DNA from: Gammaproteobacteria bacterium
GTDB taxonomy: Bacteria; Pseudomonadota; Gammaproteobacteria; Thiohalomonadales; Thiohalomonadaceae
DNA: 58,028 bases
Direction: 5' to 3'
Assembly: GCA_003252455.1 (NCBI GenBank)
Contig: QKED01000025.1
Coordinates: 1 to 58,028, forward strand
In this document: piece by piece, positions 6,582 to 14,659 of the stretch
Layout: every line of letters starts with the position of its first letter
Numbering within the stretch: the first letter of the stretch is position 1
The notes under the pieces: model-generated
Databases searched by the model: none
The model's input: the letters and a program-made list of their open reading frames with translations, nothing else
Told to the model about the DNA's origin: nothing
Position numbers and translations under genes: made by a program

Positions 6582-7820
6582 TCAGCCGAGCCAGCCGACA
6601 CGGCGTCGCCACACCCCGAGCCCCAGGGGCGGCAGCAGCCACCAGAGCGCACCACCGCCGCCGCTACTGCTGCTGGAGCTGCTGCTCACCACGCCGCTGG
6701 CGATCTGCTTCGCCTCGCCCCAGGTGTAACCGAGGGCGGTGGGCGGGTTGCTGTAGCCGTAGTAGGTATCGGTGTAATACGCATCGCTGTCGTAGTCGTA
6801 CCAATCGCTGTACCACTCGCCCTCGAACATCAGCTCCAGCTTGATGGCGCTGGCGTCGAACCCGGCGGTTGCCCTGGCGGCGAGGTCGCTGTCGGTGTAG
6901 TCGATATTGGGTAGCCAGTGCGAGCGGGTGATGGTCGGCGCACCACTCAGGGTCTTCATCTCCATGTAGTCGATGAGGATGACGATATTCGGGTCGGCCA
7001 TGTCGTAGGCGGTGGTGAAGATCTGCAGGGCATCACCGGCGGCCAGGTAGCGGCTCTCGATGAAGTCGCCGTTGTCGTCGTAGAGGTCGAGGGAGAACTC
7101 CAGCACCTGCTCGTCGTTCTCGTCCATGACGAACCAGAGTTCAGCGTTGACCGCCCCACTCACCCACTGGTCGGTCGGGTAGCTCTCACCCGCCTGGCGA
7201 TAGAGCAGATAGCCCACCCGGTAGAGGCGTCCGGCCTGCGCGGGCAGCTCACCCTCGTCCGGCTCATAGCTGTTGTTCCAGGGCTGGGCGGGCAGCAGGC
7301 GTGGTACGCCGTCCCCCAGGTCGATCCAGAACAGCTTGCCGTCCCACGCCCCTAGGCTGTAGTGGTTCGCCTCGGTCTGTTCGGTGAAGAAGCCGCGCAG
7401 CAGCACCTGAAGCTCCTCGCCGTCCTCGTCGATATAGGGGAAGCTGAGCCAGCCGGTGACAAAATCCCAAGCACCGCGAAACTCCCCCTCCAGGGTGACG
7501 CTGTTCGCCGCACCGCCGCTGGGGGCAAGCCCCATCGGCAGGGCGCCCTGCCCCGGCTCGTGCTCAAGCGTGTCGGGGACGACACGCGGTTTGCTCGCCT
7601 GTTGATGGTAGTGCGTGACGGCGTGGGCATTTTCACCGCTCCACCAGACACCGGCCACCACATTGCAACTGCCACTGCCGTCGTACTGTACCGACGGGGC
7701 ATTGTCGCCGGAGACCTGCGTGTTGCAGTGGATTTTGAGTGCCGACGCGGGCTGGGCAACGAGCAGCAGACAGAGGCCCGCTGCGAGCCAGGATGGGAGG
7801 TTGAAGAGGGGCCGACGCAT
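6582..7820 (-). CDS. GlyGly-CTERM secreted protein, paralogue 3
   Basis: A 412-aa exported protein and the longest of the three family members. The signal peptide ends in VAQPASA (about residue 27). The N-terminal variable part has two Cys residues (KIHCNTQVSG and GSGSCNVV) absent from the other paralogues and could form a disulphide. The conserved core starts at about residue 95 (LEGEFRGAWDFVTGWLSFPY). Before the tail there is an insertion rich in Tyr/Asp (DYDSDAYYTDTYYGYSN). The tail is a seven-Ser run, GGGG, ALWWLLPPLGLGVW and RRRVGWLG. The ATG at 7820 has AGGAG upstream. The shared promoter element is at 7921-7984, a leader of roughly 100 nt. Function is unknown; context says surface or secreted, controlled by a flanking AraC protein. 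Confidence 0.87.
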   Translation of the reverse strand: MRRPLFNLPSWLAAGLCLLLVAQPASALKIHCNTQVSGDNAPSVQYDGSGSCNVVAGVWWSGENAHAVTHYHQQASKPRVVPDTLEHEPGQGALPMGLAPSGGAANSVTLEGEFRGAWDFVTGWLSFPYIDEDGEELQVLLRGFFTEQTEANHYSLGAWDGKLFWIDLGDGVPRLLPAQPWNNSYEPDEGELPAQAGRLYRVGYLLYRQAGESYPTDQWVSGAVNAELWFVMDENDEQVLEFSLDLYDDNGDFIESRYLAAGDALQIFTTAYDMADPNIVILIDYMEMKTLSGAPTITRSHWLPNIDYTDSDLAARATAGFDASAIKLELMFEGEWYSDWYDYDSDAYYTDTYYGYSNPPTALGYTWGEAKQIASGVVSSSSSSSSGGGGALWWLLPPLGLGVWRRRVGWLG

Positions 7821-7920
7821 GCTGCTACTCCTGAGAAACGTTGAAGCATCACGCTGCGTGGCCGAGCCGGGTAAGGCGGTGAGCGAGGGTGACACCTCGA
7901 TGACATGAGGGGTTGCGTGT

Positions 7921-7988
7921 ATTTGACGCCATGCAGCCACTGTGCGTCTTCCACCTGTGTCTACGAACGCTTGCCTGTCTGTCTAGAC
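7921..7988 (-). promoter_or_regulatory. Shared cluster promoter element, copy 4 (for GlyGly paralogue 3)
   Basis: On the + strand: ATTTGACG at 7921, GTCTAC at 7959, 6-bp gap, TTGCCTGTCTGTCTAGAC at 7971-7988. Offsets are 38 and 50 bp, as in the other copies. Gene-oriented reading: GTCTAGACAGACAGGCAA, GTAGACACAGGTGGAAGAC, then GGCGTCAAAT as candidate -10 region. Confidence 0.65.
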
Positions 7989-8070
7989 GGGGTGATTTCC
8001 CACCGCTTGATTCGATCGGGTCCAGTTCGCAGTGGCTTTTCGGCAGGTATCTTCGCGCGCGGAGGCGACC

Positions 8071-9222
8071 TCAGAGCCCATCGAGGGGCGCGGCGAAGCC
8101 CTCGATCAGGCGCCTAAAGGGGAGCAGTGCGTCACGCTCGCTCAACGGACTGGTGCTGGCCTGGGCGGCGATCTCCAGGGCGTCGCTGCGCGCCTGGCCG
8201 GGGGCCATGCCGAAGCGGTCGCGAAAGCGGTGGCAGAAGTGCGACTCGCTGGAGAAGCCGCAGCTGTAGGCGATGGTCGAGAGGCTCTCTTTGATCGCGG
8301 CACGCGAGATGAGCAGGCGCAGGCTGCGCTGTAGGCGGCGCTCCCAGATGAAGTTGGCCACCCCGCCGTGGGGCTGAAAGAGGCGGTAGAGCAGCGCGCG
8401 GGAGATGCGAAAGGTCTGGGTCAGCTCCAAGATTTCGATCGGTCGCTCCAGGTGTTGGTCGATGTGCCGGGTGATGGCGGCGAGCAGCGCCTGGTTGGTC
8501 GGTGCCTGAAACTGCTCGTGGATCGAGGGGTCGTCACCGAGCCAGCCGCCGAGCAGGCCGAGGGTGGCGTGTACCGAGATCACCCCCTGCTCCGGGGTCA
8601 GTGCGGGCATGCGCTGCCAGAGGTTGACGAGGTGGTCGCGCACCATCTGCACCAGCGGGTTGTGACCGGGGATGCGCCGCCCATGCAGTCGTACCAGGAT
8701 GGCGCTCAGCTCCGGGTTGACGCTTTTGGGCAGCAGCAGGGTGAGGTTACGAAAGTCGTCGTTGAGCATGCGGTGGGGCTGGCTCAGGTCGATCACCAGC
8801 ATGTCCCCGGCGCTGAAGCGCTCCTCACCGTGGATGCGCCCGCCCCCGGCGAGGAAGAACTGCACCAGGATCAGGTCCTGCTCCTCCTGCACCATCAGCA
8901 GGTGGTCACGCACGAAGTGCTGGGTGGGTGCCTCGGTGAGGCCGAGCACCGCCGCACCGAGGTTGGCCGCGCAGACACGCGAGCGGCGCCCTTCAGTTGG
9001 CCGCCCCTCCACGGAGGGCTGCACATCGAAGAAGATGCGCATGTTGTCGCGCCACGCCTCGTCGGCGATGGCCGGATCGAGGGCGTGGCTGTCGAACAGC
9101 GAAAAGGGGATCACCATGGCCGCGTCCGCCTCGGGGAACCGAGTCTCACCCTGGGTTACCGGGTTCTCCTGGGTCCGCTGGGGGCGTGCCGCTGCGTCAT
9201 CTTTGGGTATTGTTGTGGGCAT
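8071..9222 (-). CDS. AraC-family transcriptional regulator (right flank of surface-protein cluster)
   Basis: A 383-aa regulator of the same architecture as the one at 328-1374. The N-terminal sensing half contains LILVQFFLAGGGRIHGEE and AGDMLVIDLSQPHR. The C-terminal double HTH has FRISRALLYRLFQPHGGVAN and YSCGFSSESHFCHRFRDRFG. The ATG at 9222 is chosen (AAGG upstream); the open frame continues further upstream with no family-like sequence. The two regulators share the HTH pattern Y/SLxxxRLF-x3-GGVAxFI but are clearly diverged. Positions at both ends of the GlyGly/PEP-CTERM cluster make them the obvious candidates to bind the shared element. A sigma70-like promoter at 9380-9408 and a diverged copy of the element at 9542-9608 lie upstream. 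Confidence 0.9.
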   Translation of the reverse strand: MPTTIPKDDAAARPQRTQENPVTQGETRFPEADAAMVIPFSLFDSHALDPAIADEAWRDNMRIFFDVQPSVEGRPTEGRRSRVCAANLGAAVLGLTEAPTQHFVRDHLLMVQEEQDLILVQFFLAGGGRIHGEERFSAGDMLVIDLSQPHRMLNDDFRNLTLLLPKSVNPELSAILVRLHGRRIPGHNPLVQMVRDHLVNLWQRMPALTPEQGVISVHATLGLLGGWLGDDPSIHEQFQAPTNQALLAAITRHIDQHLERPIEILELTQTFRISRALLYRLFQPHGGVANFIWERRLQRSLRLLISRAAIKESLSTIAYSCGFSSESHFCHRFRDRFGMAPGQARSDALEIAAQASTSPLSERDALLPFRRLIEGFAAPLDGL

Positions 9223-9379
9223 GCACGCCTTTCTCAGCGAGTGGACCCCAGCGTCGCGCCCCCCGCGCGACACGGCTCGACGCCACACATGGGGTCGCTG
9301 ACCGGTCCGACATCGGGGAGGCCGAGCCAAGGGCGATCAAGGTCTCCGCGTGGTGGCCACGTATGTGTACAGCTGCGTC

Positions 9380-9408
9380 TATATATCTGGAATCGATCAT
9401 GCTGTCTA
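9380..9408 (-). promoter_or_regulatory. Candidate sigma70 promoter of the right AraC gene
   Basis: In gene orientation TAGACA (9408-9403) and TATATA (9385-9380) are separated by 17 bp. The sequence stands out as AT-rich in a GC-rich background. It would give a leader of about 150 nt for the regulator starting at 9222. Confidence 0.4.
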
Positions 9409-9541
9409 CGCCCTTTTCCAGGCAGGATCGCCCCATCGACGCGGTGGCGCAACGGCGCCACTATCGAGTCGCGGAGTACCCGTCAGGCACCGCATAGGGG
9501 ATACGTAGGGGATAAGAGTCGCATCGATGGTCTACCCGCGT

Positions 9542-9608
9542 ATTACACGACCACGGCCCTCCTATAACACTGCACGTATGTCTCCAGTGGCTTGTATCAG
9601 TGTCTCAC
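9542..9608 (-). promoter_or_regulatory. Diverged fifth copy of the shared element, far upstream of the right AraC gene
   Basis: On the + strand: ATTACACG at 9542, GTCTCC at 9580, 6-bp gap, TTGTATCAGTGTCTCAC at 9592. The 38 and 50 bp offsets are exactly kept, and CAGTGTCTCA matches copy 1. It is about 320 bp from the AraC start codon, so it could drive a long-leader transcript or act as an autoregulatory site. The 9223-9751 stretch otherwise shows only the candidate promoter at 9380 and no convincing gene. Confidence 0.45.
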
Positions 9609-9751
9609 CAGGCCGTAAAACGTGATCTAACACACACATAGCCGCGAATGGAAGCCCGCTGCGACACCCAGACAAGGGCAGCGAAACCGTGAGACAAGCG
9701 CCAGCGAGCTGGAGCCGCTAAGATGGATGCCCCCTAGGTGGACGCCCTGCC

Positions 9752-10495
9752 ATGCCCAGCCCACAGCCACGACCCACTCAAGCCGCTGCGCCGCCCCTCG
9801 CCCCCGTCGCACGGTCAGCCAGTGCGCAGGGGGCGCAGGCAACCCCGACACACAAGGCGAAGCACCGAAGCGATGGCCATCGCCCCTGGCTCACCCCGCT
9901 GCTGCGCGCCCTGGTCTCGCGCGGCATGCTGCTCTTCTTCTACCGCCTCTGTCGGGGTCGGGTGGTGGACCTGGCGGGGGTGGAGCGGCTCGACCACGGC
10001 TTCGTCATCGTCGCCAACCACGTCAGCTACATGGACTGGATCCTGCTCTGGGGGCTGTTCCGCTACCGCTACGGCATCCAGCTCACCTTCCTCGCCAAGG
10101 AGCGCCTCTTCCGCCACTGGTTCTGGGGCAAGCTGGTCACCTGTAGCTGCTGCGTGCGCGTCGCCGACGACGGCCAGAGCGTCGCCTCGCTGAGCGACTA
10201 CAAGCGCCTCAAGCAGGCGCGCCACATCGCCATCTTCCCCGAGGGGACGCGCTCGCGCGATGGCCGTCTCGGCCCGTTCAAGCCGGGCGCGGCACAGCTC
10301 GCCAAGCGCCTCGGCCTACCCATAGTCCCAGTGGCGCTCAACGGGCTCTACCAGGTCTGGCCCGCCGAGCGCACCCTGCCCCGCCCCGCCCCCTGCGAGC
10401 TGGTCATCGGCGCCCCGCTGCCAACCGATGCGCACGAGAGCGAGGCGGCCCTCACCGAGCGCCTGCGCCAGGCGGTGGCCCGACTCGCTCGCTGA
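9752..10495 (+). CDS. 1-acyl-sn-glycerol-3-phosphate acyltransferase family protein (PlsC-like)
   Basis: A 247-aa membrane-associated acyltransferase, expected to transfer an acyl group to lysophosphatidic acid or a related lysolipid. The PlsC block I motif is NHVSYMDW (NHx4D, near residue 89). Block III is FPEGTRSRDGRLGPFKPGA (about residues 165-183), and block IV is IVPVALNG. The first 45 residues are Pro/Ala/Gln-rich, unlike the catalytic body. An internal start (for example at MLLFF, residue 59) is too late to include the whole fold, so the annotated start or one near residue 40 is likely. The gene is divergent from the AraC cluster and 102 bp upstream of a large unknown membrane protein. 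It could be a second plsC or belong to an ornithine-lipid or lipid A-type pathway; specificity cannot be read from sequence. Confidence 0.88.
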   Translation: MPSPQPRPTQAAAPPLAPVARSASAQGAQATPTHKAKHRSDGHRPWLTPLLRALVSRGMLLFFYRLCRGRVVDLAGVERLDHGFVIVANHVSYMDWILLWGLFRYRYGIQLTFLAKERLFRHWFWGKLVTCSCCVRVADDGQSVASLSDYKRLKQARHIAIFPEGTRSRDGRLGPFKPGAAQLAKRLGLPIVPVALNGLYQVWPAERTLPRPAPCELVIGAPLPTDAHESEAALTERLRQAVARLAR

Positions 10496-10597
10496 GCCCC
10501 GCGTTCGCGCACAACCTAATCCCGGCCCAGGTCACGCCCCACCGCCCCCAATGCCTGCTAGGCTCTCACCATCCCACACGGATCGCTGGAGCCCGTC

Positions 10598-13500
10598 ATG
10601 ACCCTGCCCCGCCTGCTGTTCAGCTGCCTTCTCCTGCTGCTCTCCACCGCCCACGCCGTGGAGCCGAGTATCCCCGCCCCCCTCGAACCCTGGCGCGACT
10701 GGGTGGTGCAAGACCAACCCGAGCGCGACTGCCCCTACCTCTACAACGCCCGCGAAGAGCGCCTCTGCCGCTGGCCGAGCGCACTTCAGCTGACGCTGGA
10801 CGAGCGCGGCGGGCGCTTCGAGCAGCGCTGGAGCGTGCAGGCGAAGGGCTGGGTGGCGCTACCCGGTGGCGAGCGCCTCTGGCCGCAAGAGGTGAAAGTG
10901 GACGGGCAGACGGTCGCGGTGGTGGCGCAAGAGGGCATCCCGCGCGTGGCGCTGACGCCGGGGGAGTGGCGCATCAGCGGCACCTTTCACTGGGATACAC
11001 CGCCGGACTACCTGCCGATCCCCGCCGCCAGCGGCCTGCTCGACCTGACCCTCAACGGCCAGCCGGTGGCGCTGCCGGAGCTGGACAGCGCCGGGCGCCT
11101 CTGGCTGCGCCGCCCGCGCAGCAGCGACGCGGCGGAGGGCGACCGTCTCGGCCTGCGCGTCTTCCGCAAGGTCGACGACGACATCCCGCTCCAGGTCGAG
11201 ACGCGCATCGAACTCAACGTCTCGGGCCGCTCACGCGAGGTGCTGCTCGGGCCGGTGGTCGGCGCCGAGGCGATCCCACTGACCCTCGATAGCCCACTCC
11301 CGGCACGCCTGGAGCCGGACCAGCGCCTGCGCGTGCAGGTGCGCCCCGGTCGCTGGTGGCTCACCCTCACCACGCGCGCGCCGGGGCCGGTGAGCGCGCT
11401 GACTCGCCCGGTAACGCAGGGCGACTGGCCCGAGCAGGAGGTGTGGTCACTCTTTGCGCGCCACGATCTGCGCCAGGTGAGCGTGCGCGGCGCCGAGGCG
11501 GTCGACCCGCAGCAGACCGACCTGCCCAAGGAGTGGCGCGCCCTGCCCGCCTACCTGATGCTCGCCGACAGCCGCCTCACCCTCGACGAGCAGCGCCGTG
11601 GCGACCCGCAGGCGGCCCCTGACCAGCTCGACTTAGAGCGTGAACTCTGGCTCGACTTCGACGGCGGCGGCTACACCCTGCGCGACCACATCAGCGGGCG
11701 CCTGTCGCACAGCTGGCGCCTGGAGATGGACGCCCCCGCCAGCCTGGGTCGGGCTGTGGTCAACGGCGACGCCACCCTGATCACGCGCCTGCCCGAGCGT
11801 CCCCCTGGGGTGGAGATCCGCCACGGCGACCTCAATCTCGTGGCCGACGGACGCATTGAGGGGCCGCTACGCACGCTACCGGCGGTGGCCTGGCTGAGCG
11901 ACGTCAACCGCCTCGCCACCACCCTGCACCTACCGCCGGGGTGGCGCCTGTTCAGTGTCAGCGGGGTCGACGGCGCGAGCCAAACCTGGCTCCAGCAGTG
12001 GACCCTAATGGACCTCTTCCTGGTACTGATCATCGCCCTCGCCACGCGCTACCTGCGCGGACGCCTCTGGGGGCTGGTGGCGCTGGTGACCCTCACCCTC
12101 ACCTACCACGAGTCCGACGCGCCGCGCATCATCTGGCTGCTGCTGCTCGCCTGGCTCGCGCTGCTCAAGGTGCTGCCGAGCGGACGCGCGCGGCGCACCA
12201 TCGGCCTGCTGCACAAGGCGACCCTCGCCAGCCTGGTGATCATCGCCCTGCCCTTCCTCGTCGACCAGGTGCGCCAGGGGCTCTACCCGGTGCTCGAACA
12301 GCGCTGGGCCGAACTCGGCGGCGAAAACAGTTACGGCTACGCCCCCGAGCCGCTGGTCGAGAGCCTGGGCAACGCCAGTTACGAGCAGGCCTCGCGCCTC
12401 TATCGCGGCAAGCAGGTGGCCGACGAGCAGGTGCAGGCGCCGCCGAGCAAAAAGGCCCTGCGCTACAACGCCGAGACCAAGGTGCAGACCGGCCCCGGCA
12501 TCCCCGCCTGGGATTGGCACGAGGTGCGTCTAGAGTGGAACGGCCCGGTGGAGCAGGGCCACAGCGTCGAGCTCTACCTCATCCCGCCCTTCGGCAACAC
12601 CCTGCTCGCCTTCGCCCGCGTGGCGCTCATCGTGCTCTTCGCCCTCGGCCTGCTCGGCCTCAGCTACAAACCTCACCCCGTCAGCGGGCGCCGCTGGCAG
12701 TTCCTGCTGCTATTGGCGCTGCTCACGCCGCTGCTCGCCAGCCACGCGCCGCGCGCCGAGGCGGAGGTGATCCCGCCCCAGGGGATGCTCGACGAGCTGC
12801 GCGCGCGCCTGCTCACCCCGCCCAGTTGCCTGCCCGCCTGCGCCGACCTCGGGCGCCTCGCCCTCACCTACGATGCCGACAACCTCACCCTGCGCCTGGA
12901 GCTGCACAGCGGCGCCGACATCGCCGTGCCGCTACCCGGTCGCGCCGGGCAGTGGCTGGCCCAGGAGGTGCGCCTCGACGACGCCACCACCCCGGCGCTC
13001 AGCCGCGACGGCGACGGCCAGCTCTGGGTGCACCTGAGCGCCGGGGTGCATCAACTGCTGCTGCGCGGCCCGCTGCCCCGGCGTGAGAGCGTAATGCTCC
13101 ACCTGCCGCTGCCGCCGCGTCAGCTGGAGTACGCCGGTGACGGCTGGCAGCTGGCCGGGCTCGACGAGCAGGGGCGCCCAGGGCGTCAGCTGGAGCTGCG
13201 CCGCCTCGCCGAACGTGGCGCCGAGACGCCGGAGCAGACGCTCCAGCCCGGCGCCCTGCCGCCGCTGTTGCAGATCAGCCGCACCTTGGCGATCGGCCTG
13301 GAGTGGGGCGTCACCACCCAGGTGGTGTGGGCCAACCCCGGCCCCGACGGCGTAGTCACCGAGATCCCGCTGCTCGCGGGCGAGTCGGTCACCAGCGGCC
13401 AGGTGCAGGTGCGCGAGGGCAAGGTGATCGCCAACCTGCCCCCCGGCAGCCGCAGCCTGGTGTGGCACTCGGTGCTGGAGCCGACCACCCGGCTCACCCT

Positions 13501-14659
13501 CACCGCCCCCAGCACCAGCCAGTGGCTGGAGAGCTGGCGCCTGGAGGTGTCGCCCCACTGGCACCTGAGCTGGGAGGGGATCCCGGTGGTCAGCCGCCAG
13601 CAGGCCGACGGCAGCAAGGCGCCGCTCTGGCGCCCCTGGCCCGGCGAGCAGGTGACCATCCAGCTGAGCCAACCCGAAGGGGTGGCGGGCGAGACCCTCA
13701 CCCTCGACCGCAGCGAGATGCGCGTCACCCCCGGCCCGCAGCAGAGCCTGGTCGACCTCGACCTGACCCTGCGCGCCAGCCACGGCGGGCCGCACCCGCT
13801 GCGTCTGCCCGAGGGGGCACGTCTGCAACAGGCGAGCCTCAACGGGCGCGAGCTGCCGATCCGTGGCGAGGGGGCGGAGATCAGCCTGCCGCTGCTGCCC
13901 GGCAGCCAGAAGGTGAGCCTGAGCTGGAAGCAGCCGAGTGCCATCGGCCTCGACTTCGTCACCCCGGCGCTCGACCTCGGCATCAAGGGGGTCAACGGCA
14001 TCCTCACCGTCGCCCTCCCGGCGGACCGCTGGCTGCTCTACACCGGCGGCCCGAGCATGGGCCCGGCGGTGCTCATCTGGGGCGTGCTGCTGGTGCTGCT
14101 GGCGGTCGCCTTCGGCCTCGGTCGCACCCAGCTGACGCCGCTGCGCACCCACCACTGGTTCCTGCTCGGCATCGGCATCTCCCAGGTGCACATCGCCATG
14201 GCCCTGGTGGTGGTCGCCTGGCTGCTCGCCCTGGCCGGGCGCGAACGGCTCAAGCCGGGGCTCGGGCGCCGCCGCTTCAACCTGATGCAGGTCGGCCTGG
14301 TGCTGCTCACCCTGGTGGCGCTGCTGACGCTCTTCGTCGCCATCCAGCAGGGGCTGCTCGGGCGCCCGGAGATGCAGGTGATCGGCAACGGCTCCCACGG
14401 CCTGCACCTGCGCTGGTATCAAGACCGCCTCGACGGCCTGCTGCCGAGCGCCTGGGTCATCTCCCTGCCGCTCTGGGTCTACCGCCTGCTGATGCTCGCC
14501 TGGGCCCTGTGGCTCGCCTTCGCCCTGCTGCGCTGGCTGCGTTGGGGCTGGGGCTGCTTCAGCCACGACGGCGTCTGGCGGCAGAAGACCATAGTGGAAG
14601 GCGACACGCCCGTGAAAAAGGGCAAAGAGGCAAAAGAGGGGACAAACGATGGCGCGTAA
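10598..14659 (+). CDS. Large multi-pass envelope protein of unknown function (1353 aa)
   Basis: I do not recognise a named family. There is a signal peptide (residues 1-20, ending STAHA). A long beta-rich periplasmic part follows to about residue 465 (many short strands, GEWRISGTFHWDTPP, PGRWWLTLTTRAPG). Next come hydrophobic helices near 470-560, a linker with ENSYGYAPEPLVESLGNASY, more helices near 670-710, a second beta-rich part to about 1145, then five or six helices to residue 1325 and a Lys/Glu-rich cytoplasmic end. The two periplasmic parts look alike (LHLPPGWRLFSVSG versus LRLPEGARLQQASLNG), suggesting internal duplication. The ATG has GGAG upstream. The 3' end overlaps the next gene by 11 bp, so this protein and the GspF-like protein are probably cotranscribed and may work together. 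A scaffold, transport or secretion-accessory role is possible. Confidence 0.8.
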   Translation: MTLPRLLFSCLLLLLSTAHAVEPSIPAPLEPWRDWVVQDQPERDCPYLYNAREERLCRWPSALQLTLDERGGRFEQRWSVQAKGWVALPGGERLWPQEVKVDGQTVAVVAQEGIPRVALTPGEWRISGTFHWDTPPDYLPIPAASGLLDLTLNGQPVALPELDSAGRLWLRRPRSSDAAEGDRLGLRVFRKVDDDIPLQVETRIELNVSGRSREVLLGPVVGAEAIPLTLDSPLPARLEPDQRLRVQVRPGRWWLTLTTRAPGPVSALTRPVTQGDWPEQEVWSLFARHDLRQVSVRGAEAVDPQQTDLPKEWRALPAYLMLADSRLTLDEQRRGDPQAAPDQLDLERELWLDFDGGGYTLRDHISGRLSHSWRLEMDAPASLGRAVVNGDATLITRLPERPPGVEIRHGDLNLVADGRIEGPLRTLPAVAWLSDVNRLATTLHLPPGWRLFSVSGVDGASQTWLQQWTLMDLFLVLIIALATRYLRGRLWGLVALVTLTLTYHESDAPRIIWLLLLAWLALLKVLPSGRARRTIGLLHKATLASLVIIALPFLVDQVRQGLYPVLEQRWAELGGENSYGYAPEPLVESLGNASYEQASRLYRGKQVADEQVQAPPSKKALRYNAETKVQTGPGIPAWDWHEVRLEWNGPVEQGHSVELYLIPPFGNTLLAFARVALIVLFALGLLGLSYKPHPVSGRRWQFLLLLALLTPLLASHAPRAEAEVIPPQGMLDELRARLLTPPSCLPACADLGRLALTYDADNLTLRLELHSGADIAVPLPGRAGQWLAQEVRLDDATTPALSRDGDGQLWVHLSAGVHQLLLRGPLPRRESVMLHLPLPPRQLEYAGDGWQLAGLDEQGRPGRQLELRRLAERGAETPEQTLQPGALPPLLQISRTLAIGLEWGVTTQVVWANPGPDGVVTEIPLLAGESVTSGQVQVREGKVIANLPPGSRSLVWHSVLEPTTRLTLTAPSTSQWLESWRLEVSPHWHLSWEGIPVVSRQQADGSKAPLWRPWPGEQVTIQLSQPEGVAGETLTLDRSEMRVTPGPQQSLVDLDLTLRASHGGPHPLRLPEGARLQQASLNGRELPIRGEGAEISLPLLPGSQKVSLSWKQPSAIGLDFVTPALDLGIKGVNGILTVALPADRWLLYTGGPSMGPAVLIWGVLLVLLAVAFGLGRTQLTPLRTHHWFLLGIGISQVHIAMALVVVAWLLALAGRERLKPGLGRRRFNLMQVGLVLLTLVALLTLFVAIQQGLLGRPEMQVIGNGSHGLHLRWYQDRLDGLLPSAWVISLPLWVYRLLMLAWALWLAFALLRWLRWGWGCFSHDGVWRQKTIVEGDTPVKKGKEAKEGTNDGA

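Noticed and set aside
11941-13086. Long open frames inside the 1353-aa gene and on its opposite strand (for example 12932-14566)
   Set aside because: These are high-GC shadow frames: Arg/Pro/Ala/Gln-rich without domain sequence, while the main frame has a signal peptide, helices and a ribosome binding site.
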